NCBI RefSeq assembly: GCF_000766945.1
Contig: NZ_KN266214.1
Location: forward strand, 1,627-54,572
Source of the DNA: Cellvibrio mixtus subsp. mixtus J3-8
Lineage (GTDB): Bacteria; Pseudomonadota; Gammaproteobacteria; Pseudomonadales; Cellvibrionaceae
Reading direction: 5' to 3'
Length of the DNA: 52,946 bases
Shown here: positions 8,576 through 16,643 of the stretch, piece after piece
Position numbering within the stretch: position 1 is the stretch's first letter
Layout: each line of letters opens with the position of its first letter
Program-made: the position numbers and the translations under genes
Notes under the pieces: model-generated
The model's input: the letters and a program-made list of their open reading frames with translations, nothing else
What the model was told of the DNA's origin: nothing
Databases searched by the model: none

Positions 8576-11092
8576 CTACTTGAGTAATTTATAAATCTCA
8601 AGGCTCGCCCCGATAAACGGGCTATTGCCTTTGGCATCGTTAGAGAAAATGCGCTCGGTCATGTAGTAATCATAGGAACCATCGCGACCAAATCCCAAAC
8701 CGGCTACCAGGCATTGATCATTCATACTGACTTTGCCATCTTTATGCACCGTCATAAATTCATTGATGAGGCCCTGGTAACTTTTTACAGCTGCATCGCG
8801 ATAGGATTCCGGCAAATAACCTTTGTTAACGGCTTTCGCAAGGAAATAAGTAAACATTGCACTTGCGGATGACTCGCGGTAATTGCCAATGTCGCCCGGC
8901 CTATCGGTAATTTGCCACCAGGTGCCTGTGGCTTGATCCTGGTAACGCAAAATATCCGGAGCCAATTCCACGATGATATCCGTCAACGTTTTGCGTAATT
9001 CCGTTTCTGATTCCGGAATAAAATCGAGCACATCAACCAATGCCATTGCATACCAGCCCATACCGCGCGACCAGAATTGTGGGGCACGACCGGTTTGCTT
9101 ATCGGCCCAATCCGCTTTTTTGGATTCATCCCATGCGTGGTAATAAAGGCCGGTTTTTGCATCGCGCAGGTGATCGCGCGCGATTACAAATTCATGTACG
9201 GCTTCTTTAAAACTTTTGTGTTGCTGTTCACCCGTTTCATAAGCAGCAGCATAACGCGCTAAAAATGGCATACCCATGTACACACCGTCCAACCACAATT
9301 GATTTGGATAGGTTGCACGATGCCAGAACGCGCCTTCGCTGGTACGGGGATGACGTTTTAAATTTTCACGCAAAAAATCAGCGGCTTTGCGATATTTTTC
9401 TTGCCGGGTGCGTTGCTCCAACAAGATCACCATTTCACCCGGCTTGGTCAAATCGATGCTGAATAAATCCGGCTCAAAGGTTTCAATGTGTCCATCATCG
9501 CGGATATAACTGCCGGTTACAGTTTCCAAGGCTTGGCGATACGCAGGATTAGGGCTGATTGCATCAATATCTTGTAACACAGCGATTTGCATACCCACTA
9601 CATCGTATTCAAATTTGCCCGGACGTTTACGGTATTCATCCCAACCTTGATAGTGGTAATTCAGGGTTTTGCGTTCCAGTTCGGAATCCGCTAATTTCTT
9701 CGCCCAGTTCAATGCGGCTTCAGAGTCAACCGGTTTTTGTTTTGCAGCCTGGCTCAATGTCGATTCAAAACGTACGCGTGGAGTTTTGGTCAGGCGTTGA
9801 ATTTCACTATCGAGATACGCTTTAAATTCTGCTTCGGTTTTGATGCCATTTAATTCGTGCTCCCAGGCCGCCACAAAATAATATTCCAGCTCGCCGCCTT
9901 TATCTTTCATGATAGAGACGTAGGAATTTTCATCGGTCGTTTGTTTTTCACGATCATCGCGACGGAAAATTACCGCCATGCCCAAATGATCATTCTCGCC
10001 ACTTAAACTTTGCTTGCCCCAGCTGGCCGCGTAGGTCCAGGCGTAACCACTGATATTTTGTGGCCCTTCAAAAAAGGTCGTGCCGGGATGTTTAACCAAA
10101 CCAATCGCGAGGTTCGGTAATTGCTGGCTCGCTTGTAATTTCACATTCACTAAACGGCTGCCGGCATTCATTGTCAAATGCGCAGTCAAATCCACTTTTT
10201 GGTTATTGATTTGCCAACCGTTGTAATTGATTTTGAATCCGGAATAAAGATCACCATTATTGGTAATGATGGCATCGCGAGTATCAACCAATGAAACCAG
10301 ATCAACACTTTTTCCATTCCAGAAACCATAGCCACCCATGCCGAGTGATTTGCCCACCTTTAAAACATCCACACCCCAATCGGCGTTGATGTGATAGGAA
10401 TCGTAACCATCTTGCCCGACATTTTGCAGGACAACATCGTTGGTTTTCTTACCAAAAATATCAAAGCCGTTACGCCAGTCGAGATAAACACGGTATGCCA
10501 CTTTATCGGATTCAATACCGGGGCCTTCATAGCGAATCCAGAAAGAGTGATCCGTGTATTGTGCTGGTGGCGTTACTTTATCGACATTTTTAAAAGTCCC
10601 GCCCACATATTCCTTACCTTTCCATTCACCACCGTCTTTGATGGAAATTTCAGCCTGGGTTTGTTTTTTCAACGCTGGTTTTTGAATGGCGGGATCGGAG
10701 GAGATTACAAAGGATTTGCTTTCTGCTGCTGCGAAATCGCTCACTAACAACAAACTATCCACTGTACCATCGCCGTCAGTATCCACTGTTTGCGAAGGCT
10801 GGACTGTGCCATTGACTGACACACTTAAATGTTTTACCGCTTCATCAGTTGGATCCAACCCCAAATCGTATAACGGAAAATAAATGGGTTCTTGCTGCAA
10901 AGCGAAATTATTGGCATTGGAAATTTCTGCAGTAGCGACTTGCGGATTGGCCGCTATTGTTTGCGCAACAGATGTTGTAGCGGTGGTTTGTTGTTCATTG
11001 GTTTTTTCTGGTGAGCAACCGGTAATTGCTGCCAAAAAAATACCGCCATAAATAGCCTTGCGGGGCGTTCTGCTTTTCAACAATAAACTCAC
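8576..11092 (-). CDS. DUF4861-GH105 fusion lipoprotein, unsaturated (rhamno)galacturonyl hydrolase
   Basis: Predicted outer-membrane or periplasmic lipoprotein that removes unsaturated galacturonyl residues from pectin-lyase products. With the GTG at 11092 (AAGG eight bases upstream) it has 838 residues and a short signal with lipobox ITGC. A longer in-frame GTG start at 11182 has no good ribosome site. Residues about 60-440 match DUF4861 in character (YFPLYDLG, WIRYEGPG, VYLDWRNGFDIFGKK, DWGVDVLKVG, GPQNISGYAWTYAASWG). About 480-838 is an (alpha/alpha)6-barrel of the GH88/GH105 type, with DGVYMGMPFLARYA and RAPQFWSRGMGWYAMAL around the active site. It lies 170 bases downstream of the TonB receptor and upstream of kduI. 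Family assignment is by eye. The exact substrate (rhamnogalacturonan or homogalacturonan) cannot be read from sequence. Confidence 0.85.
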   Translation of the reverse strand: MSLLLKSRTPRKAIYGGIFLAAITGCSPEKTNEQQTTATTSVAQTIAANPQVATAEISNANNFALQQEPIYFPLYDLGLDPTDEAVKHLSVSVNGTVQPSQTVDTDGDGTVDSLLLVSDFAAAESKSFVISSDPAIQKPALKKQTQAEISIKDGGEWKGKEYVGGTFKNVDKVTPPAQYTDHSFWIRYEGPGIESDKVAYRVYLDWRNGFDIFGKKTNDVVLQNVGQDGYDSYHINADWGVDVLKVGKSLGMGGYGFWNGKSVDLVSLVDTRDAIITNNGDLYSGFKINYNGWQINNQKVDLTAHLTMNAGSRLVNVKLQASQQLPNLAIGLVKHPGTTFFEGPQNISGYAWTYAASWGKQSLSGENDHLGMAVIFRRDDREKQTTDENSYVSIMKDKGGELEYYFVAAWEHELNGIKTEAEFKAYLDSEIQRLTKTPRVRFESTLSQAAKQKPVDSEAALNWAKKLADSELERKTLNYHYQGWDEYRKRPGKFEYDVVGMQIAVLQDIDAISPNPAYRQALETVTGSYIRDDGHIETFEPDLFSIDLTKPGEMVILLEQRTRQEKYRKAADFLRENLKRHPRTSEGAFWHRATYPNQLWLDGVYMGMPFLARYAAAYETGEQQHKSFKEAVHEFVIARDHLRDAKTGLYYHAWDESKKADWADKQTGRAPQFWSRGMGWYAMALVDVLDFIPESETELRKTLTDIIVELAPDILRYQDQATGTWWQITDRPGDIGNYRESSASAMFTYFLAKAVNKGYLPESYRDAAVKSYQGLINEFMTVHKDGKVSMNDQCLVAGLGFGRDGSYDYYMTERIFSNDAKGNSPFIGASLEIYKLLK

Positions 11093-11262
11093 GCTCTTCA
11101 CCTTCTCTTTTACTTGAATAGTAGCTGCTTGAAAATTAGCTGTTACCTGGCAATCAATCCTGCATAAAAAACAACAAAACACCTGCTTAAATAATCAAAC
11201 AGGGGTGCCAGCGAACTGACATCCCTTTTGATTTCATTTTTAATGCAACAAGCGTACGAACA

Positions 11263-14064
11263 TTAATTAAATTTGTATTGAACGCCAAGGTTAAATTGAC
11301 GGCCAGTTGCGTGATAGTAAGACAGGCGTTGCTCACTTTCGCTACCAACCCATTGATCGTCCACCTCATCCGTCAGGTTTAATGCCTCAAGCGTAACTTT
11401 CCATCGATCACTTACTTGGTAACCGAATGATGCATCAATGTTAGTGGTTGAGTTTGTACCCTCTTCATCATTTCCTTCCCGGCCAACTGGTGTAGTCAAA
11501 TAACTGCTACGATTTGCCAATGAAACACGGCCGTTAAACTTATCATTCTCATAATAAATTGTTGCCGCATAAGTCTCATCAGACAAACCAACCAATGGAC
11601 GAGTCTTTTGGAAGAGACCAGCGGCGTTTAGATAATCCAAATCGGATTCAACATGAGTGAAGGATCCGATAAAACCAAAGTTGCTCCAGAATCCAGGCAA
11701 GAATGTAAATGGTTGCTGGTAACTAATTTCATAACCATCCAAATCGCCGCCAGGACCATTTACAGGCGCAGAGAACGACCAATCAACCGATGTATTACAT
11801 TCAGTCACTGGTCGACCAGCGCTGGCACAGGCATTTACAGCAGCTTCAGCGGGCAAGCCTGTATCTAAATAATTGACTTGTGTTCTAACAGTTTGAACAT
11901 GGCTTTCAATTTCTTTCTTGAATAAAGTTAAACCTAATAAACCTTCTTCAGCGAAATACCATTCAACACCCAAGTCATAACTTTTCGCTTTAGTTGGTTC
12001 CAATATTGGGTTAGCGCCGGTAATAGTACGGTTTGTACCAGCGACACTGACGTTTACCGCAGGAACAATCGAACCAAGGCCAGCTCTGGAAATACCTTCG
12101 GAATAACTCGCACGCACAAATAAATCTGAAATTGGTTCTACAGACAAATTCAATGCAGGCAATGTATCTGAGTAGTCATGTTCAACAGTAATGTAACTGC
12201 GATTTGCCGTGTTCGCGTTCAACCAACCACTTGATGTTTGATCGGTATCAAAACGACGCACACCAATATCACCACGTACTGGCACAGAGCCAATATCAAA
12301 ATTAAAATCTGCTTGCACATAAGCACCAGTGGTTTCTTCACCCACTTCGTAGGTGCTACCGTAGTTTGGAGTCATTGCTGCATCAAACAACTTATAGCTA
12401 TCCATGATTAATCCACGATTTGGAATTAACCATGGCTGACCATCACCCAAACCAGAATCGTATTCAACGATAAAATCCGGATTGGAAAGAATGTCTACGC
12501 CATTAACACCTTCACCGGCGGTGAGCACAAATTGATTTGTATTAAATGAAAAATCTTTATAGTCCGCACCAATCTTAAATTTTAAGTGGTCATTAAAATC
12601 GTATTCAAAAGCAAGAGATGCTGCATCATTCTCATTTACAGTTGATTGTGGACGCTGACGAACACCATTCGTTTTCCATGATGTTTTGGCATATGCGGTT
12701 TCGTCAAAGATTAACTTTGGATTATCATAATCGCGATAATCATAAGTAAACCGTTGATTATTCGCTTCCATAATCACAGTATTCTGAATAGGGTTGTCAT
12801 AATCAGATTTTGTAGTTCCAACCAGAGCTTTCATACGGAAACTATCAGTGAAGTCTTGCTTCAAGGTGATAGTGCCCTGGGAGAAGTCTGTTGACATATC
12901 ATCAAAACGGTTTTCTGAAAGTAAACGAGTGCCTTCAATATCTGCATAAACCAGAGTATTCCCTCGAACTTCGTAATCCAACAGGTTACCGCCAGTGACG
13001 TTAGTACCTGGGTTCATTGAGGCTTGTAAGAAAACTTCCTGACGAGTTGCATCGAATTTAGCCCATAGGCCATCAACACTAATTTCTGTTGTGTCAGTGG
13101 GGCGGAATTGCAACGACAAACTTGAGCCCAAGCGCTCCATAGTGTGTTCGAATGAGTCGTAACGTGGAATGCGTGGTGCAAATTTGCGGTTGTCATAAGT
13201 ACATGCGGTGCTTGCGTTGTTGTCAGTATCCAGACAGGGGCCATTTACCACATCAAAATCATTCGGGTTAGGCGCAACACCAACTACTCCGGCCCCCAAA
13301 GCGCCAACCGTTTGGCCTTTCACTGTTTTAAAGCGATTACTATGCTGATTGCTCCAACGGACAGTACTCGAACCTTCATCTTTTACATCGCGCTCTGAAT
13401 AAGACAGGGAAAATAGAGCACCAAATTTGCCATCAGCAAAAATATTACTCACCAGAAAAGAACCACCTGGGTCAGTTTTTTCTGATAAATCGTTATAGCC
13501 AAGCTGACCAGCAGCAGTGAACACAAATCCCTCATAATCAAACGGCTGAGCAGCTTTCAAGTCAACAGTTGCACCTAATGAGCCTTCCTGAATTTCGGCC
13601 GAGTTGGTTTTACGCACGGTCAAAGAGCTGAATAAATCAGAAGAGAAAGTATTGAAGTCAAAACCACGACCGCGGTTATTACCACCAACGGCATCTGTAC
13701 CACCTGTAGTTGAAACAGTTTCCATACCATTCAAACGAACAGTAGTAAATGTTGGACCAAGACCACGCACAGTGATGCCGCGACCTTCACCACCAGAACG
13801 CTGGATCGCTACGCCAGGAACACGCTGTAATGATTCAGCAAGGTTATTATCTGGAAATTCGGCAATATCCGATGCGACAATCGCATCCACAAAACCAGTT
13901 TGACTTTTCTTAATATTCATTGCGTTTGCCAAGCTGTCACGGAAACTCCCCGTAACCAACACTTCTTCAACGGTTTCGTCACCAGCCTCTTGCGCATACA
14001 CGCCAGCAGGCAATGCCGCTACGGCCATGGCCAGTACGATTGGATTTAGTGCAAACTTTCTCAT
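11263..14064 (-). CDS. TonB-dependent outer-membrane receptor, probable pectic oligosaccharide uptake
   Basis: A 933-residue outer-membrane active transporter. The ATG at 14064 has GGGGAA upstream. A signal peptide ends at VYAQE (about residue 25) and is followed by a TonB-box-like stretch (VEEVLVTGSF). The plug domain (about 50-170) contains FPDNNLAESLQRVPGVAIQR and GRGITVRGLGP, the signature of the large carbohydrate-type receptors of Xanthomonas, Caulobacter and Cellvibrio. The rest is beta-barrel, ending in FNLGVQYKFN. There is no N-terminal signalling (STN) domain. Its place between GH28 and GH105/kduI/kduD suggests oligogalacturonides as substrate; that is inference from context. Confidence 0.92.
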   Translation of the reverse strand: MRKFALNPIVLAMAVAALPAGVYAQEAGDETVEEVLVTGSFRDSLANAMNIKKSQTGFVDAIVASDIAEFPDNNLAESLQRVPGVAIQRSGGEGRGITVRGLGPTFTTVRLNGMETVSTTGGTDAVGGNNRGRGFDFNTFSSDLFSSLTVRKTNSAEIQEGSLGATVDLKAAQPFDYEGFVFTAAGQLGYNDLSEKTDPGGSFLVSNIFADGKFGALFSLSYSERDVKDEGSSTVRWSNQHSNRFKTVKGQTVGALGAGVVGVAPNPNDFDVVNGPCLDTDNNASTACTYDNRKFAPRIPRYDSFEHTMERLGSSLSLQFRPTDTTEISVDGLWAKFDATRQEVFLQASMNPGTNVTGGNLLDYEVRGNTLVYADIEGTRLLSENRFDDMSTDFSQGTITLKQDFTDSFRMKALVGTTKSDYDNPIQNTVIMEANNQRFTYDYRDYDNPKLIFDETAYAKTSWKTNGVRQRPQSTVNENDAASLAFEYDFNDHLKFKIGADYKDFSFNTNQFVLTAGEGVNGVDILSNPDFIVEYDSGLGDGQPWLIPNRGLIMDSYKLFDAAMTPNYGSTYEVGEETTGAYVQADFNFDIGSVPVRGDIGVRRFDTDQTSSGWLNANTANRSYITVEHDYSDTLPALNLSVEPISDLFVRASYSEGISRAGLGSIVPAVNVSVAGTNRTITGANPILEPTKAKSYDLGVEWYFAEEGLLGLTLFKKEIESHVQTVRTQVNYLDTGLPAEAAVNACASAGRPVTECNTSVDWSFSAPVNGPGGDLDGYEISYQQPFTFLPGFWSNFGFIGSFTHVESDLDYLNAAGLFQKTRPLVGLSDETYAATIYYENDKFNGRVSLANRSSYLTTPVGREGNDEEGTNSTTNIDASFGYQVSDRWKVTLEALNLTDEVDDQWVGSESEQRLSYYHATGRQFNLGVQYKFN

Positions 14065-14334
14065 AGCTATTCCCCATCTTTTATTGTGATTAAATCATTG
14101 AGCTAATAGAGCTGTGTTTTTTTGCCGCCTCGTGGGCAACAGCAATCAACACGGTTTCACAAACGAGCAAATTCAGGTCAGGCAGAATTCGCGTTACTTT
14201 GTAATCTGTTTGTTATAACTGTTTTTAGCCTGGGCGGCTTTTTAGTGCTTTTCCTTTTAGAGAGGACGATGGGCACTATTCAAATTTTTTTATATTTCAA
14301 TTCGCTTTATGAAAAATTATTAACAATTTATTTA
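14065..14334 (-). promoter_or_regulatory. Promoter region of the pectin TonB receptor
   Basis: About 270 bases between the GH28 stop and the receptor start. It contains ACGGTTTCA near 14151, which resembles half of the palindrome at 16319-16332, and an AT-rich stretch (14280-14335) suited to a promoter on the minus strand. No start site can be fixed by eye. Confidence 0.35.
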
Positions 14335-14356
14335 ATGCAAATGTCGCAATTTGCAT
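14335..14356 (-). terminator. Small hairpin overlapping the end of the GH28 gene
   Basis: ATGCAAAT (14335-14342) and ATTTGCAT (14349-14356) form an 8-base inverted repeat with a 6-base loop that touches the GH28 stop codon. The tail is AT-rich rather than a clean U-run, so termination is only possible. Confidence 0.35.
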
Positions 14357-15834
14357 CAGGCTTTAAATTCAATGCCCTGGATTTTTACATTGCTGGCGAC
14401 AAAGTTATCCAACTCTTCCAATACACCTATTGCATCTACTTTTTTGAAATCACAATCAATTAAGTGAAGGCTTTGGATAGGAGAACGCTTGTAACCGCGC
14501 ACCTGGAATACTTTATGTGCCGTTTCGCATTTCAAGTTACTGATATGAATATTGCGCACAGTCGGGGTAAATTTACCGGCATCGCCTTCTTCGTAATGAA
14601 AGTCGATAACAATAGCGGTTTGCACTTCGCCGATTGTGATGTTGCGAATATAGAAATTTTCGATCACACCGCCGCGAATGGAATTGGTTTTAATGCGGAT
14701 GCCACGTTCCAGTTCAGGACTGCTCATCACGCAATTTTCAACAAACACATTACGCACACCACCGGAAATTTCGCTACCAATTACCACACCACCGTGTCCG
14801 CTACGCATCTGGCAATCGCTGATCAAAATATTTTCAGAGGGAATATTGATACGGCGGCCATCGGCATTGCGGCCGGATTTAATCGCGATGCAATCATCAC
14901 CGGTATCAAATAAACAATTTTTGATAACCACGTTTTTGCAGGATTCAGGATCGCAGCCATCGGAATTGGGGCCATGGCTAACCAACTTGACGCCATCAAT
15001 CGTGACGTTTTCGCATAACACCGGATTCAATAACCAGAAGGGCGCGTTAGTGATAGTTATATTTTCGATTAATACATTTTTGCAGGAATAGGGCTGCACA
15101 AATGTCGGACGCAAATAGGAACCGTCAGCGTAATTACGCCGGGCGACAGGTACATTATTTTCCATGTCCTGCATTAATTTATTACGCGCCGCTTCCTGGG
15201 TCGGCACGCCGGGAATACCCCAATCCACGCTGCTGAAATTACTGCCTTTCCACGGCCACCAGGTCGTGCGATTGCCCTGACCATCCAACGTACCTTTTCC
15301 GGTCACGGCAATATTGGTTTGCCCGTAGGCATAAACCAGGGGGGAATAACCCATGATTTCCATCCCTTCCCAACGCGTAAACACGGCCGGCAGGTAGGCT
15401 TTGGGATCAGTGATAAACGCAATAGTTGCGCTTTCATCAATGTGCAAATTCACGTTGGAGCGCAGATGTACCGGGCCACTCAAATATCTACCACCAGTGA
15501 CCAGCACTTTACCGCCACCGGCGTTGTGGCATGCGAGGATAGCGGCCGCAATTGCCTGGGTATTGTCGTGGCCGGCCTTGGCCTGGGCACCATAGGTACG
15601 GATATCAAATGTACGATCAGGAAATTCAGGAACACGCACTTGTTGGCGGATCAGTTCCGCTTGCGACCATGGATCAGTACTGGCTGGAGACGCGACTGAA
15701 GCATTGTGATGGGCACAACCGCCCAGGATACCCATGGCCGAGCAGCCGGCAATTGTGGTCAACCCCTGTTGAATAAAGGTACGACGACGGATAAAGGCCT
15801 GGCGGCCTGCATATTCCAGGTACATCTCAGTCAC
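14356..15834 (-). CDS. GH28 polygalacturonase, exported with twin-arginine-like signal
   Basis: Right-handed beta-helix enzyme hydrolysing alpha-1,4-galacturonan with inversion. All four GH28 motifs are present in the 492-residue protein: NSDGCD (290-295), DTGDDC (310-315), GHGG (346-349) and RIK (380-382). Probable catalytic residues are Asp292, Asp313, Asp314 and His347. The N-terminus reads RRRTFIQQG (17-24 region), Tat-like, and runs into LGGC at 37-40, so the protein may be a Tat-exported lipoprotein. The GTG start at 15834 has GAGAG eight bases upstream; an ATG at 15825 is the alternative. It lies upstream of the TonB receptor on the same strand, and the intervening 200-300 bases argue for a separate promoter. 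Confidence 0.95.
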   Translation of the reverse strand: MTEMYLEYAGRQAFIRRRTFIQQGLTTIAGCSAMGILGGCAHHNASVASPASTDPWSQAELIRQQVRVPEFPDRTFDIRTYGAQAKAGHDNTQAIAAAILACHNAGGGKVLVTGGRYLSGPVHLRSNVNLHIDESATIAFITDPKAYLPAVFTRWEGMEIMGYSPLVYAYGQTNIAVTGKGTLDGQGNRTTWWPWKGSNFSSVDWGIPGVPTQEAARNKLMQDMENNVPVARRNYADGSYLRPTFVQPYSCKNVLIENITITNAPFWLLNPVLCENVTIDGVKLVSHGPNSDGCDPESCKNVVIKNCLFDTGDDCIAIKSGRNADGRRINIPSENILISDCQMRSGHGGVVIGSEISGGVRNVFVENCVMSSPELERGIRIKTNSIRGGVIENFYIRNITIGEVQTAIVIDFHYEEGDAGKFTPTVRNIHISNLKCETAHKVFQVRGYKRSPIQSLHLIDCDFKKVDAIGVLEELDNFVASNVKIQGIEFKA

Positions 15835-16318
15835 TGCGTGTTCTCTCGTGTATTGCTTTATCGGCTGAATGCTTTTGTTGTTATGGCCAGACCTGGACGC
15901 TTCGATAAGTGAGTAACAAATTCGCCCGCATTACTTATGAAAGAGTTTTAGCAGACGATTCTGATTGCCACTGGCAAATGTCCAATCCGGCTTTTTCGAG
16001 AAGAAGATACTTATCCTCCTATCGAACGAAAATCATTCTGTATGTCATGTTTGATATTTGCAAGCCAATAGCACAAAAATTTTCCTTAACAAGCGTAAAT
16101 TTAGTGTTTTTTACGCCATATTTGTCATGTAACCGTTTTCTTTTATTTTTTAATTAAAATGTAAACGTATACACATCACTTTAAATAGAAATTTTTTAAA
16201 AAATATTTGATTTTTATTGAAAATAAAACATCCTAATATTTTTATAATATTAGGATAAACTTAATAATATGATAGATTCGTTTTTATGTAACAGGCTAAA
16301 GATTTGTTTTGCGCCATA
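15835..16318. other. Gene-free region between GH28 and the uxaA leader
   Basis: This is the divergent intergenic stretch between GH28 (minus) and uxaA (plus). It becomes very AT-rich from about 16040. It carries ATGTAACCGTTTTC at 16127-16140, a partial match to the palindrome at 16319-16332. TCCTAATATT/AATATTAGGA (16231-16255) forms a perfect 10-base inverted repeat with a 5-base loop. Short open frames here have no ribosome site or family character. Confidence 0.4.
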
Positions 16319-16332
16319 TGAAACCGGTTACA
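16319..16332. promoter_or_regulatory. LacI-type palindromic operator candidate
   Basis: TGAAACCGGTTACA is a near-perfect palindrome with an AACCGGTT core, the form typical of LacI/GalR-family operators. A possible promoter (TTGTTT at 16304-16309, TTACAT at 16328-16333, 18-base spacing) would be overlapped by it at the -10 element, which suits repression. No LacI-family gene is in the window, so the regulator is unknown. Confidence 0.45.
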
Positions 16333-16339
16333 TTTGAGT

Positions 16340-16450
16340 TTTTGGGCTTTGGAGGGTGGTTGCGAGAGCCAAAAATCGGGCGTAGATTTGATCCCGGTAT
16401 TGACCGAATACCATTGCCGATTTTGAGGCGCCGCAAGGCGCCTTTTTTTT
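16340..16450 (+). ncRNA. Candidate structured leader or small RNA upstream of uxaA
   Basis: There is no gene before the strong plus-strand terminator at 16426-16450, so a short RNA or attenuated leader is likely. Visible pairings are AAAATCGGGC (16372-16381) with GCCGATTTT (16416-16424), enclosing a perfect hairpin GGTATT/AATACC (16396-16412), and a looser GGCT/AGCC stem upstream (about 16345-16370). The 5' end is not known; 16340 is an estimate from the possible promoter. Confidence 0.4.
16426..16450 (+). terminator. Strong intrinsic terminator in the uxaA leader
   Basis: AGGCGCC, loop GCAA, GGCGCCT, then a run of eight T. It lies 193 bases upstream of the uxaA start on the same strand and follows no recognisable gene. 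Confidence 0.8.
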
Positions 16451-16476
16451 AAGATCGAATTTATCGGTGCAGCCAA

Positions 16477-16494
16477 ATGCGTCCAGGGACGCAT
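16477..16494. repeat. Perfect 8-base hairpin downstream of the leader terminator
   Basis: ATGCGTCC/GGACGCAT with a 2-base centre, 27 bases past the terminator. Farther on, TTCCTTAATTCG occurs twice in tandem (16596-16607 and 16609-16620) just before the uxaA ribosome site. Confidence 0.5.
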
Positions 16495-16643
16495 GGAGTT
16501 GAGGGAATAGCAGTGAGAATTTTCTGAACGGCTACACTTGAAATGATCGCGGAGGCATCAATCCTTTTCGGTAATTCATTACATTGATTCGTTAGTTCCT
16601 TAATTCGCTTCCTTAATTCGAGAGCATCGAAAGAGAGACACGC

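Noticed and set aside
15909-16157. 82-codon plus-strand open frame upstream of uxaA
   Set aside because: No ribosome site, atypical composition and no resemblance to a family; the region is better read as regulatory.
16261-16494. 77-codon minus-strand open frame across the uxaA leader
   Set aside because: No ribosome site or recognisable sequence, and the strand's opposite carries the terminator and stems that better explain the region.
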